Positions 20,372 to 31,090 of a stretch of DNA of 64,000 bases are shown in pieces. Source of the stretch: Rhynchopus euleeides (taxonomy: Eukaryota; Euglenozoa; Diplonemea; Diplonemida; Diplonemidae); the NCBI GenBank assembly GCA_963210315.1, contig OY723249.1, positions 1,922,569-1,986,568 of the forward strand. Direction: 5' to 3'. The notes beneath the pieces are model-generated. The model ran no database searches and was not told the origin of the DNA. It saw only the letters and a program-made list of their open reading frames with translations. Both the position numbers and the translations under genes were made by a program. Within the stretch, counting starts at the first letter, position 1. Each line of letters starts with the position of its first letter.

Positions 20372-21472
20372 ATGAAGCAGGGGGCAATGCGGTCGGCGCT
20401 TGCCGTGCAGAGAAGAGGATGCCACGGCCCTTGGGAGTGGCAGCCTGTGACGGAGAAGGAGAAGGCGAAGTGGGGCCGCTTTGTCCCTCTTCCTGAGGAC
20501 ATGCCCAAGATGGCGCATTCGTATGGAATATTGTGTGGGGTGCCCGGGCAGGGTGGGTGGGGTGGTGGTGGTGGGCAGTGCCTCCGGCGCAAAAAAAAAG
20601 AACATAAAATCACCTGCATGGCATGTCTGATGGTTCGCTTCTCACCCTGCACGTCTTGACAGGTTCCATAACCGGAAGCCCGGTCCGTCCGGGAAGAACT
20701 ACCCCACGCAATCCGATGTGCGCCACTGGGGGAAGGAATTCCGCGCATGGCTGAAAAAGGCGAATGAGGAGGGGCGCGTGCTGACGCGGGGTGACGAGAA
20801 GCCGATTGTGCGGCAACCCTACCAATGCCAGGTGGCGCACAAGGCGTACTTGGAGGTATGCCTCGGTGGCGCCTTGCTTTCGTGCACATCAATGCAATGG
20901 TGCAACACACCCCGACCCAACCTGCCCCCACTCCCGCCCACAGGAGCTGAAGTCGATGCCCCTCGATGAGAAGTTGCGTCTCGGCCACACGGTTGACGAA
21001 GAGCGTAGCCAGCCCTTCCACAAGGTTTATGGCGATGACACATTCTACCAGCTGAAGGAAGTGGCTGTCTATCTGGTATGTGTGCAGGAGATGGCTTATA
21101 TCCCGGTGTATCTTGTGTTGAGAGAGCGAAACGCATTCTGGTGGTATTATGTGCGCCACAGCCGTATCGTGTGGCTGGAAGTAACGGCTCCATCGGACCG
21201 GCCACTCGGGATATGTCGTGGGGATCTGTCACGGCACCACACCACCACACCACAAAACCCTGCAGTCGGTGAACACGACGGCGAAGCAGAAGAAGTCCGA
21301 CGCGACTGATGGGGTTCATCTGCTGAGGAATGGGGTGCTTTCGGACCCGTACGTCGAATCCAAGTACGGTACCACTTTCACCGAACAGGTGCCTGACTAC
21401 ATCGCGAACCTGAAGGAGGCCCTTGCACAGAGGGAGGAGGCGAAGAAGGGGCAGGCCAAGCAGGATGCGTGA
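20372..21472 (+). CDS. Small 4-exon protein, probably mitochondrial, unknown
   Basis: Exons 20372-20532, 20663-20855, 20944-21075 and 21266-21472 join in phase to give 230 residues. Donors are GTGTGG, GTATGC and GTATGT; acceptors are GACAG, CACAG and TGCAG. The first ~25 residues are basic with hydrophobic residues and no acids (MKQGAMRSALAVQRRG), a typical mitochondrial presequence. The rest is soluble, charged and Trp/Tyr-containing, with a Lys/Glu/Gln-rich helical tail and no membrane segment. It could be an accessory subunit of a respiratory complex or the mitoribosome, but I recognise no family. Confidence 0.6.
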
Positions 21473-22330
21473 TCTTAGCCCCCGGACACTGTCCTCCCTG
21501 CACACTCAGGGATATTACCACCACGAAATGCGCACCACTGCGCACAATACACGCGCCACTGGCACTGGCCGCCTGGCTTGCCGCTCCCTCCCGAAGGGAG
21601 GGCTTTCCATGTGTGTTGGGGTATGCGGGGCACCTCAGTGCCCTCAAGGATACAGGCGCCCTTGCCCCCTGTTCTAAATATGCACAGCTTGGGATATCCT
21701 ATCTCCCACACACCCACAAATCACACAACGCACACAACACACACAAACACACCGCACAGAATTGTGAATTTCGTATCTGTTTTGTTTTGACGGGGTCCGA
21801 AGGCTGCGGGGCGGGCTGGGGCTGGGGGTTCTTGGGAGGGGTGGGTGTGACAGCGATGATCCAATTAGGTGAGAGAAAATTGCCGATCGAAACCCAACCT
21901 GGCAGGCCAGGTGTGTGCCCTTTCAACGATACAGGCAATGTGCACCCCCTTCGTTTTTTTTTGCTGCAGGGAAACAATGGGCGTGTGCCTGCGTGCATAA
22001 TGTTGGAAGAGCCGGCGGGTTGGGGGTGTGGGCGCGAGTTGAGCCCAAGGCCCTGGGTTGAGCCCAAGGCCGGGGGCGGTTGCTTTAGTTTACACCTTAC
22101 GCCTTACATCACATGGGCACCGGCGGGAGCAAGGGAGGGGGGGGTCGCCTGTTTACGACCCCTCCAATGGCAGTGCAAAATATGATGTGGAGCGCTTTTG
22201 TCATCCCTCTGTCCTGCACACCACACTCACACACTCAACACACCACTAATCCCACCTCCGAACCACCTTCAGGGCACTGCGTTGCTGCTGGGTGGTGCTG
22301 ACGGTCGGGGGCGGCGGTTGCCCAGCCACG
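21473..22330. other. Intergenic region
   Basis: CA-rich at 21710-21760, G-rich around 21805-21850, then a T run followed by CTGCAG at about 21955-21970. The 100 bp before the next ATG contain CAC/CA repeats and TTCAG. No gene seen. Confidence 0.4.
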
Positions 22331-24631
22331 ATGCCCCCCCAAGGTCGCGACAACACGAACACGGTGCTCGCTGCGAGCGGCGTGACTATCCTTGTCATCT
22401 TTGCGGCGTTCTACAGATATGGCGGCGACCAGCTCCAGACGGAGTGGCGGAGCAAAGAGGACCGCTTGCGGGAGAACATCGAGGTGACCCAGCGCATGAT
22501 CAGGTCGTGCCAGGCGGATATGGACTCCCCCGAGATGCAGCATGTGCAGCAGGAGCTGGGGGTGGGGAGCATTGCGTCAGAGAAGAGGGCGCTGGAGAAG
22601 CGGCAGCATGATCTGGAGCAGACCACGATGAGGTTCACCGAGCAGCTGAAGGAGTGCCGCCTCAGCCGCGAGGCGGCCGACCTGAAGTGGAAGAGCACAC
22701 AGGAGGAGACGGAGAAGCTGATCAAGGCAGAGAAGGATCGGTTTGCAATTTTGAACCAGCACACAAAGCAGCTGTCGGACCACACGCACAACCCGCGCGG
22801 GATGCGGGCGATCCTGCTGCTCAGCAACCTCAAGCGTCTGTCAAATGAGACCGCAAACCTGCGCAAGGAGCTTGGCATGCCGAGCGTCACAATGGATGAG
22901 GAATACTTCGGCACCCTCGTGGACAAATGGAACAAGAACGCGCCTCGCGAGATGCGAATCGGCGAGTCGATCCGCCCCATCTCCGACAAGGAGGTTCTGA
23001 AGGACTACCGCCCCTCCCTCCCCTACGACCCGGACCGCCATGCGAAGTACGTTTTCTTCCAGAGGAAGTTGTCGGACGGGCAGTACATGCTCCCTGGGTG
23101 GAATGGGAGGCAAGGGACCCAGCAGCTGCGCTACGGGACATACGTCGGGTCGGACTACCTGCCGGTGTCGGACGTGACGAAGCAGATGCGTGTCATGTAC
23201 AACTATGCGATGTGTGCTGTGGGGCTGAACATCACGAAGTTTATGTACCCCACCCTGTTCAAGGGGTGCGACACCTGCCACACGGAGTTCCTCCACAACT
23301 ACATCGAGACGCCTATTGTGCTCTTCTGCCGCGACTGCCTTCCGCAGGGGATGACGAATGAGTTCCAGCTGCTCTGCCGTGGCTACACGGATGTCAACCT
23401 TTACGGCACCGCTCTCTTCTGGAGGGCGCGGTCACGCCTGCGCTTCAAGGCGCAGTTCATGCTGCAGGCCGAGAAGTGGTTTGAGGAGTCGGGCACGTGG
23501 GCAAACGAGACGACATCCTTGCGCATTCCACGCTCCGAGGGCTTCATGAAGAAGAAGTGCGACCCTGGTGCCAGTATGTCCGAGTTGTGCCTTGCCGGGG
23601 TGGGAAGGGTGGGGGGGTTTGTTGATCACAAAGTCTAACCGAGGAGGAGCGGCAACTTGTTATCCCGTTTGTCGTATGCCCTCTCAACACCCCCAACTGC
23701 CTCGTTGAAGCGTCCCAACCACCATAACAAAAGCGCCAGGGGCGCGCCTCCCACCCCACGCCCTACCTGCAGAGCACGGCCTGACCGCAACGCTGTGCTA
23801 CGAACGCCTCCTGAAGGGCAACACCGAGTTGAGTACCGAAGCCAAGACACAGTGCATGCCTGAGTGGGACAGCGTCTATGAATACATCAACAAGGAGCTG
23901 AAGAGGGGCCCACACCGTACGGTGTACATCTCAACGGACTGCACATCTGAGGTATGCGATGAAGGGAATCAGGTGGTGCGGCTGTGCCCCTTGCGTTGGT
24001 TATATAACCCCCTCTGGCCACAAATAATCTTAAGGGCGACACGTTGTCAAGAAGTGAAATGCAAACAAAAACTATCTGTGCCCCCGCTGGATCGTAAAGT
24101 GACAGCAAAACGGGACAACAAACCAATTACTGCCGAAAGTTGTTTTGTTGGAACGCAGACCCCACTCTTTGTGTACACCACTCCCCGGTCTGATGAAGTT
24201 TTGTGAGTGGGGACGCACGATCCAGCTAAAGGCCCAGAAAGTTTCCCCAGTTGGCTACGCCGAACTAACCAAAAAAATCCCCCCACCCAATGCCGCAGGA
24301 ATGGATCAAGCTCAAGGACAAGGTGAGTGACCCAGAGCGTGTGGTCCGGAGGGACCCCACCGGGAAGCAATCGGAGGACACCATCGTTGACACCTTCATC
24401 AGCGCGCTGGCGCAGAAGGTGGTGGTGAACAGGTATGCAGAAAGGCATTCGCCTTATTTTTGAGGGCAGTTCTGGCGAAACGGCCTGTGCATACCATCAC
24501 TCCAACACACCCACTGGCACCCTGCACACACCCAACCCATGACATACAGGTTCGACGTCAAGTCGACGATGATTGCGGAGGCACACATGCTCCAGAACGC
24601 ACTCATTTCCAAGAACATCGTGATTTGGTAG
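22331..24631 (+). CDS. Type II membrane protein, putative fucosyltransferase-like GT
   Basis: Four exons (22331-23573, 23773-23951, 24299-24432, 24550-24631) join in phase to 545 residues; all donors are GTATGY. A hydrophobic anchor lies at about residues 14-30, followed by a coiled-coil stem (about 35-170) and a lumenal catalytic-size domain rich in Cys/Trp/Tyr. Features like protein O-/alpha-1,6-fucosyltransferases: YVFFQRKLSDGQ followed by GWNGRQGTQQL, a basic SLRIPRSEG strand where these enzymes bind GDP-fucose, TVYISTDC (donor-side strand), and TIVDTFISALAQKVVVNRF resembling the last conserved motif. Likely Golgi/ER. Intron 2 has taken up a 203-bp copy of repeat C. Membrane topology is solid; enzyme class is a motif-based guess. 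Confidence 0.6.
24067..24269 (-). repeat. Dispersed repeat C, copy 2, inside an intron
   Basis: Reverse complement of 5638-5838 with only a few changes. It sits inside intron 2 (23952-24298) of the fucosyltransferase-like gene, ending about 30 bp before the acceptor, and makes up over half of the intron. Confidence 0.85.
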
Positions 24632-24907
24632 ACACAGGGATTCAGCACCCCCTGCCTACTGAAACCACAAGCTGGACGATACAGCGAGAGACCTCTCTCC
24701 CTCCAGGCTCATGCCCTGCTATCCCCAAGCCAAGACGAGGCTTTCCGGAGGGGGGGGGAGAGAGGGTGGGGTCGGGGGAGGGGGGGCAGGGGTATATAAT
24801 TTTAGATAATTTTATTAGTAGGAATATTTCACTTTATTACTTTATCACTTCAGTAGTGTAGTGAAGTGGGACAATAAAGAGGAAAATAAAGTGACTTTAT
24901 TTCCCTA

Positions 24908-25017
24908 GGGGGGCCTTCGCTACCAGTCACTGCTCGTCACAGCTCGTCAGTCAGTGAGGGGAAGTGGGCCGTGGCTCACTTTTTCTCACTCAGTCACACT
25001 TGGTAGCGAAGGCCCCC
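24908..25017. mobile_element. MITE H, copy 1
   Basis: 110 bp between TA dinucleotides, with terminal inverted repeats GGGGGGCCTTCGCTACCA and its complement. The interior is also partly self-complementary (GTCACT...). It is inserted inside the decayed recombinase element, between TTTATTTCCC and GGGAATCAC. A diverged copy in the other orientation is at 49373-49482. Confidence 0.75.
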
Positions 25018-25034
25018 TAGGGAATCACTTTATT

Positions 25035-25310
25035 TCCCTGGTGGGATTCTTTATATTTGCCCACACAGCGACCCTCTTTGACGTCTCCACGTCGCAAATT
25101 CGAAAGCACCTCGGGTGGAAGCAGCTTATCATGGTCAATGTGTATGCGAGAAGCATCCAGAGCCACAAGACCTCGATGGCCGATACATTGACGAGGAGGG
25201 AGTGGGGGTGGCGCGGACGCAGACCCACAAGCTCTTCGAGAACCCACCACCCTCAACGCAGCCGCAGCAGTTTACTCAGCCAATCATGATTAACATCGAG
25301 ATGGGGGACA
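25035..25310 (+). pseudogene. Truncated tyrosine recombinase C-terminus
   Basis: The frame encodes IRKHLGWKQL, then VNVYARS, corresponding to the H/W box and the nucleophilic Tyr of the intact recombinases (RRHFGW and LYLDAS), followed by a matching SQSHK-type helix. The upstream Arg and HxxR motifs are absent. After MADTL the reading shifts to another frame, whose tail (PQQFTQPIM then INIEMGD) resembles the Gln/Thr-rich tail and final VTVDLNV strand of the intact copies. It is therefore broken by both 5' deletion and a frameshift. Confidence 0.65.
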
Positions 25311-25397
25311 TCGCGCAGCCCCACCTGCACTCACACCGTAATAAAGTGAAATCATCCGTACTAATAAAAATCATGTATCCAAGGCAAATAAAGGACG

Positions 25398-25490
25398 TAA
25401 TTTCACTCACTGGGGGTGTTTTGCACTCGAGGCCGTATTTCCCTCGCTTCGCTCGGGAAATACACCCACTCGTGCAAAACACCCCCAGCC
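25398..25490. repeat. Long hairpin of the decayed recombinase element
   Basis: The outer stem GGGGGTGTTTTGCAC pairs with GTGCAAAACACCCCC and the inner stem GTATTTCCC with GGGAAATAC around a CTTCG loop. Its size and position next to recombinase DNA match the 125-bp hairpin of the intact family, although the primary sequence differs apart from GGTGTTTTG. Confidence 0.75.
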
Positions 25491-25903
25491 GTGAAATAAA
25501 GTCACTTTATTTCCCTTGAATAAATACCTATTTCCAATGCGACCCCCCCCCCCCACACACACACACATATGTGCCCCGCGTTGTATGCTTTTGTGCCGAC
25601 GTCACGGGGGCGTCGCGTCGCAGCTGTAATCGAGGGGGGTGGGTGGTAGGGCAAGGGGAAGGGGTTGGTGATGCTGCCATGCAACACCACGCATGGCGGT
25701 GCACGGTGTGCCGCGGTTGCGCAATATAATGGGTGGTGTTCAACCGTCGCACCGTGCGGAAGGTGTTGGGCCACTGCACTGGGGTGGTGGTGGGGCGGTA
25801 GGGTGTGTGTGTGTGTGTGTGCCACACACACCACCCACCATACCCCCGCCTTCTGGGCACCGAATTTAGAACGAACTTAACCTCTGATTTTCTTTTGTAC
25901 CTA

Positions 25904-27173
25904 GGGTACCCCGGGAGAATGTCACCCCCTGGGTGACCCTGGGGAATGTCACCCCCCCCCCCCCCCCCAGCCTCCAGGGGGGGGGTGACATTCTCCAACG
26001 GTACTTGCCTTTCGGGAAGAGGGGGTTTTTTCACTGGGGGTGCTGGGTGACGTTGCTGTGCGAAGCCTTGCGTTTCCCGCATTAACTGGGCAAACGAGCC
26101 TCCTGTGTCCCTCACAACCCGAAGAGGGGGGTGCCGTGTCGTATGGGGAATCCTCTGAACGATGTGCGGGGGTGATTGGCCCATGCAGGGCTGGCGCCGC
26201 ATTGAAGCTTTGTCGCCACACACACGCTGGCACGAACACACAAACGCACGTGCACACAACACACGCACGCACACACCACCATTAGAGGGTGGACCGTCAG
26301 GCTGGGGTCGATGCAACAAAAATTATTGTTCTCAGAAGGGCCACTAGACCCCAAAATGGGTCCCATATGGTCCTGGGGGGGGTCTGAGACCCTGTCGCAC
26401 CCTCGCCAAATGCGTTTTTTCGTGCTTTTGCCCTTTGACTGTACTGGACACAGCGTTTTTAGGCGGTTACATGCCGTTTTGAGGCGGTTACACGTAGGGA
26501 AATGTCAGTTGAATGTCAATGGTCAGTTGAACGGGAAGTGCTCAGGCATGTCTGCATTGTCAAATTTGAGGCTGATTGGGAGCCACAAATGACTGGAATG
26601 ACGGGGTCGACGGAATCTACAGTTGAGATACGGGCCAGTCTCTCAAAGGAAGAGGAAACCAGATCTGATTGCTCTCGCCGATGAGCAAGGCGTTATGCAG
26701 GACGCAGTTCATGTACCAGAACTACGGACGGAGGACCTCCTCCTGAGGGCCATCCGGCGCCGCTGGCAGTCCCTGGGGGTGATACAAAGGGCAACAGCGG
26801 AAGTAAGCAGACCGCACTAATAGCCTCAGGTACAAGTTCTGTCCCAAAAAATTGGTCGCTAAAAACGGCATCGTCGGGGGCATACCACCACCTGGGAGTG
26901 AGTTGAGTTTCCGGAGCATATTGGGCACTTTCTGCCAGCAGAATCACCCGACCCCCAGCCCCAAGTGCTCGCCAGCCTGGCACTATTGATCACGCTGCCA
27001 CTTTGGGCGTCACCACATGTCACCGCATGTCGCCACATGTCGCCACACTCACCACAGGTCACCAGACACCACGCCACGTCGCCCACAACACCCTATATAC
27101 GGTGTGCCATGGAAGAATGTCACCCCCCCCCGGGCTTGGGCCCTCGGGGGGGGTGACATTCTCCCGGGGTACC
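25904..27173. mobile_element. TIR element D
   Basis: A 1270-bp element between TA dinucleotides with terminal repeats GGGTACCCCGGGAGAATGTC and its complement. Each end has a second, nested GAATGTCACCCCC/GGGGGTGACATTC inverted pair, so both ends can form a hairpin. The middle has no intact transposase; minus-strand ORFs at 26693-26983 are overlapping and low-confidence. Confidence 0.75.
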
Positions 27174-28236
27174 CTAGGTAAGACTGGAGGTCGTGGGTTG
27201 GCCTCACCCCCAACCCCACACACACACCTCGAGATTGCACCCCCTTCACAGCAACAGAAACAGTTGAATGAACGCTGTGAGGGGCATGCTGCAGACTGCA
27301 GACTGTGTTGTGTTGCGGCTGGGGGGAAGGGGGGGTGGGGAAGGGTCGGCTCGTCGGGAGAGGGCGTTGTCAGGTGGAATTGCGGCAAAAAAAAAGGGTT
27401 GCATGGGTTTTGTGGAGCAGGTGGCAGGAACTGCTACAGCGGTGGCTTTTGCTCGGGGGGAGGGGGGGGGGGGCGGAGGGGAGTGAGGTGAATACACTGC
27501 GTAACCACAATGATGGGAGGGGTTTGTTTTCCCTTTCGTATATCGCGACGCGGTGGTTAGGGTTTTCGACTAGTCGAATGCGAGTCCGAGGCCCGAGACT
27601 GCTGTGCTGTGCATATTATTACCCCATGGGGCGGGAGGGATGGTGGCAAGGCGGTGATGGTCATCACTATAACAAAGCAGCTGCCTGCCTTGCTACCTTC
27701 ACATCCTCCGCACCCCCTACATACACACACACGCCATGCTTTTTTTTTGCCACTTTGTGTGTGGTGACGCATCCGAAACAACGGCCCAATGTAGTGATGG
27801 TGACGCACCCAACCCCCCTCCCCCACCCTACCCCTCCGTCCCCTCCCCAGCTTGGAATGGCGTCTCAATGCAGGTGATGGTGTTCGTGGTCTCAATCAGT
27901 GCTCTCGCGGTGGCGAAAAAGTGGTTTTTTTCGCCTTTTTTTTTCCACGGCACTTTTTTGCGTGGCGAATTTCGCCTTTTTTTCCCCCCCGGGTTTTTTT
28001 TCACATGGCGGATTTCTCCGCACTTGAAGGAGTGTATTGTCCTCACAGGGGCCAAAATTGCTGGTGGAGCCCGGAAAAGGACGGTCTTCCATATTTCTCC
28101 TCGGGAGATGGGTGCAATACCCAGTGCTGTGTAGTCGGTGCAACACATCGCGAACTCCCTGAGCCCTCGGTGGCTGAACGTGCGTTCAGCCCTACGACTA
28201 CGGATACAATATAGAAACTGTGCGCCCACAATGAAC

Positions 28237-28304
28237 AGATGCTCACTACCGTGGCCTCCGGCGGCTGGGGGGCTCTGCCCCCCAGACCCCCCTGTTTGAA
28301 ACCT
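28237..28304 (-). repeat. 63-bp double-hairpin motif, copy 1
   Basis: Reverse complement of the motif also seen five times on the + strand: CAGGGGGGTCTGG, then GGGGGGCNGAGCCCCCC hairpin, AGCCGCCGGAGGCCACGG second hairpin, and GTAGYGAACRTCTG. Confidence 0.85.
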
Positions 28305-28605
28305 TCAGAAGGTCCTCAAGATGAGGCTAAGGAACTGCCTGCCGGATGAGTCTCTCACCACCGTCCATGCACTGCATGGCTGCGGCACACGATGTCTGCC
28401 GGACGATGAAGCCCACATCAGTGTGGGGCAGGTTATATGCTGTCCACTCAGTGTCACGTGTCGACGTGATCGACGCCGCAGGCGCGAAGCGCCTGCGGAA
28501 ATTTTTTTCCCCCTCTTTTTTTCGATCTCAAAATTCGCCATGCCGTTTGTCAGATCGTGGCGACCAGCGAGAGCACTGGTCTCAATGCGCGTAAGTTTTT
28601 TTTTG

Positions 28606-28700
28606 GAGTTGTGCTAACAACGCAAGAAACTTTGCTATGCAGATCATGCAGGACACACCACACCCGCAGCAGGCGTGTGGGGTGTTCTCGCGATCGACGA
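28606..28700 (+). repeat. Dispersed repeat E, copy 1
   Basis: Shares GTTGTGC, AACAACGCA.GAAACT, TGCAGAT and the long block GTGGGGTGTTCTCGCGATCG with 51273-51372. A short piece of the same block (GCAGGCGTGTGGGAGGGTG) is also at about 1882-1900. Confidence 0.7.
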
Positions 28701-28998
28701 ATACCCGCTGGTTCTTCTCTCCCCTTTCTGATTTGCAGACACAAAGTTTCCCTTCATCCCACCTCTCGATTGGGCACCGCGCAGTTCATTTTTCTTCATC
28801 CAGCACAGGGCCCACACCCCGCCCCACACCCCAGCGCAGTGAAAGGAGGCCGCCTCTGTGGTTTTCCTCTTTCTTCGACTCACTACTCCCGCAGCCGAGT
28901 TGCTGACACCGCCGCCACCACCACCCCTCCCCATTATCTGGGAGCCACCCGCGAGGCACTTGCATGCAGCTTTGTCGGCATCGGGGCTGGACGTCAGG

Positions 28999-30717
28999 AT
29001 GAAACCCGCTGCGAGGAAGGCGAAACCGCACCCCCCTGCCAGGGAGGGGAAGGCACGCCCTCAGCTGTTCAGCGACACACGCGCGGAGGATGCGCTGTCG
29101 AAGGTGCTGTCCGACCGGCTCTCGGTGATGAGCAACGGGGTGGCGCAGTGTGTCTGCCAGAGCCAGAGCTTCCTCGACGAGATTGACAAGGTCGCGGATG
29201 ACGTGGGGCAGACACAGGCTTTCGACATCACGCAGGCCCAGCTGGTGCAGTGGCGCGAGAGAATTCACGAGCTCGTCACAGATGCCCGGAGCGCCTTCGC
29301 CAAGGTGATGAATAACCCGCTTGACGACGAGGCGCACCACGAAAGCGTGAAGAAGATCCTCCAGACCACCCACCAGCTGGAGCTGTCCCGCAAGCTGCAG
29401 AGCTCGCTGCTCGGCAACCTGCAGGAAGGCGACCCGCCGCCGGAGGAGGTCCAGACCATCCCGCGACCCCCCCAGAGGACTGAGGGGCTGCGCCAGGCGC
29501 AGACACGGCGGGCTGCGCCTGGCAAGCTCAGGACGGGGCCCCGGTTCAGCCTCCCGCGCTCAGAGAGCTTCGACGACACGGAGGGGGAAGGCAACCCTCA
29601 CTTCATGCCGGAGCTGAACACCGCCGGGGTGCACACCGCTGCCAACTCCTCCGGCGCCACGCAGGATGTCGACGCCAAACGGGGCGATGCATCCACAGAT
29701 TCTCCGCACAAAACGGTGCCACGCATAAAGAGCGAGTCAGCCCTCAAGAGTGCTTTGCCGAGGTCTGAATCCTACGGCCTGCCCACACAGGGCGATGCAG
29801 GGAATATGACCTGCACACACATGCTGTCGGCATCGGTCTATCTGGTGTTGGAGGCCATCCTGGTGCAGGTGAAGGCGGAGCGTGCTGTGCTGTTTAAATA
29901 CATCCCAGCAAGGGACGAGCTGCAGGCGGTGGCCTGCGTGGGCCCCGGGCTGCCCCCCCTGCAGCAGCTGCGCCTGCCCCCACGGGGCGCGTCGCTGGTG
30001 GGGAGCGTGTTCTCCTCGCGCACCGGGGCCAACATTATCAATTCGCACATCGCGCGGGAGACCCTCGGGTTTAAATGCAGCGGGGTGTGCTCCCTGCTGG
30101 CACTACCCATCTTCAGGGAGGGGCAGTCCATCGGAGCGGTGTTGCTCCTCAACAAACACCGCGGGTGCTCCCCCTTCTCGCAGGCGGATGAGACGGATGT
30201 CTTCGCAACGGCAGGGCTTCTGACGTATCTCCTCACGCGGTACCCTGTCGACTTCACGCTGTTCGACCCGCTCCCCTTCCACTCGGTGGTGCCGCTGAGG
30301 CCGGCGGATCTGCAGTCCAGCGGCACACAGGGGTCGCAGGAGACAGCCAGGAGGCTTGTCTTCCGCTCGCAGGGGAATGCGAAGTTCCTCACGAAGGGTG
30401 CGCTGATGGACAGGGCAGAGACGAGCAGCCAGGGCACAGGCCTGCAGGATGTAGCGGAGTACGTCAGCAACCTGGAAGAGTGTTGGGATGAGGCTGTCAG
30501 GTCGCTCATGCGGTCCGAGGAGGCGTGCACACAGCTCCGTGATAATTCCAGCACCCTGACCGAGCAGCTCCAGGTGACGCGGAAGACGGTCAAGATGCTG
30601 AAGGATATTGCGAGAGAGCATGCCCAGAAGAATATGCAGCTTGCAGCAGATGTCGCACTGCTGACAAAGCGGGTCGGAGAGCTTTCGGATGACGACGCGC
30701 TGGCGCCTATTGTCTAG
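28999..30717 (+). CDS. GAF-domain, coiled-coil protein
   Basis: 572 residues from ATG 28999, one exon. The N-terminal ~90 residues are basic and Pro-rich; residues ~30-150 are helical. A Ser/Pro/Gln-rich linker repeats the phrase LPRSES twice. Residues about 270-415 read as a GAF domain: AILVQVKAERAVLFKYI, a mid-domain GVCSLLALPIF strand, then IGAVLLLNK and a final helix with FATAGLLTYLL. The C-terminal ~110 residues are coiled coil. GAF domains bind small ligands or serve as dimer modules; here there is no attached enzyme, so a scaffold or cilium/cytoskeleton role is possible. Upstream frame is open to 28858, but this ATG follows a CATGCAG acceptor-like site. Confidence 0.65.
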   Translation: MKPAARKAKPHPPAREGKARPQLFSDTRAEDALSKVLSDRLSVMSNGVAQCVCQSQSFLDEIDKVADDVGQTQAFDITQAQLVQWRERIHELVTDARSAFAKVMNNPLDDEAHHESVKKILQTTHQLELSRKLQSSLLGNLQEGDPPPEEVQTIPRPPQRTEGLRQAQTRRAAPGKLRTGPRFSLPRSESFDDTEGEGNPHFMPELNTAGVHTAANSSGATQDVDAKRGDASTDSPHKTVPRIKSESALKSALPRSESYGLPTQGDAGNMTCTHMLSASVYLVLEAILVQVKAERAVLFKYIPARDELQAVACVGPGLPPLQQLRLPPRGASLVGSVFSSRTGANIINSHIARETLGFKCSGVCSLLALPIFREGQSIGAVLLLNKHRGCSPFSQADETDVFATAGLLTYLLTRYPVDFTLFDPLPFHSVVPLRPADLQSSGTQGSQETARRLVFRSQGNAKFLTKGALMDRAETSSQGTGLQDVAEYVSNLEECWDEAVRSLMRSEEACTQLRDNSSTLTEQLQVTRKTVKMLKDIAREHAQKNMQLAADVALLTKRVGELSDDDALAPIV

Positions 30718-31088
30718 GGGGGTGGGGTGGGGGGTGGGGGTGGGGAGTGTATTTTTTGGCGCCGCTTTATTGCTGCATGTCATGGAAGATGAGGTGGAGG
30801 GGCGCGCTCCCCGCACAACTCGCATTACATTTGTTGGCCTGGTTTTGGATCTGTAAATCTATCCCCCCCCGTGCCGGCTGTGGCGCCGGCGTGCGGAGAA
30901 TCGGGCAGCACTTTAGAGGTGCTGCAGGATATGCACTCCGCCACCCTCTCAGCACCGCCACGGGGCCTCACTTCCGTGGGGCACGTGGTGGCGCTGCGTG
31001 GTGGGGACTTTGCCTCTGCTGCTGCCCGCCCCTTTGTCTGGGGAGTGTGTTGGATGAAGCCGGCCACCACCCGCCCCCCCCCCCCCCC
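30718..31088. other. Intergenic spacer
   Basis: G-rich after the GAF gene, then GC-rich unique sequence, ending in the C tract that carries element B copy 2. No gene seen. Confidence 0.4.
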
Positions 31089-31090
31089 TA

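Larger units (their letters stand above)
24793..25545 (+). mobile_element. Decayed tyrosine-recombinase element (second family)
   Basis: An AT-rich island in GC-rich surroundings. It has inverted repeats (TTTTATTAGTA...TTCACTTTATTAC at about 24810-24845 and its complement at about 25336-25375), the end of a tyrosine recombinase gene, and a long hairpin at 25398-25490. This matches the layout of the intact transposons except that the hairpin lies downstream of the gene. Most of the recombinase gene is missing and MITE H1 is inserted in the left part, so the copy is dead. Confidence 0.65.
27176..28998. other. 1.8 kb non-coding stretch
   Basis: No gene recognised. It contains G tracts (27455-27480), CA repeats, T/C-rich runs with repeated TTCGCC/GGCGAA blocks (27915-28020), one 63-bp double-hairpin motif (28237-28304) and one copy of repeat E (28606-28700). 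A C/CA-rich run and CATGCAG (about 28965-28971) precede the next ATG. Confidence 0.45.

Noticed and set aside
26693-26983. Minus-strand ORF in element D as a Harbinger-type transposase remnant
   Set aside because: No DDE motif or recognisable block; similarity was only impressionistic.
27548-27600. tRNA-like string (GGTGGTTAGGG...TCGACTAGTCGAATGCGAGTCC)
   Set aside because: No acceptor stem pairs, the T loop lacks TTCGA, and no poly-T terminator follows. At most a decayed tRNA-derived SINE head.
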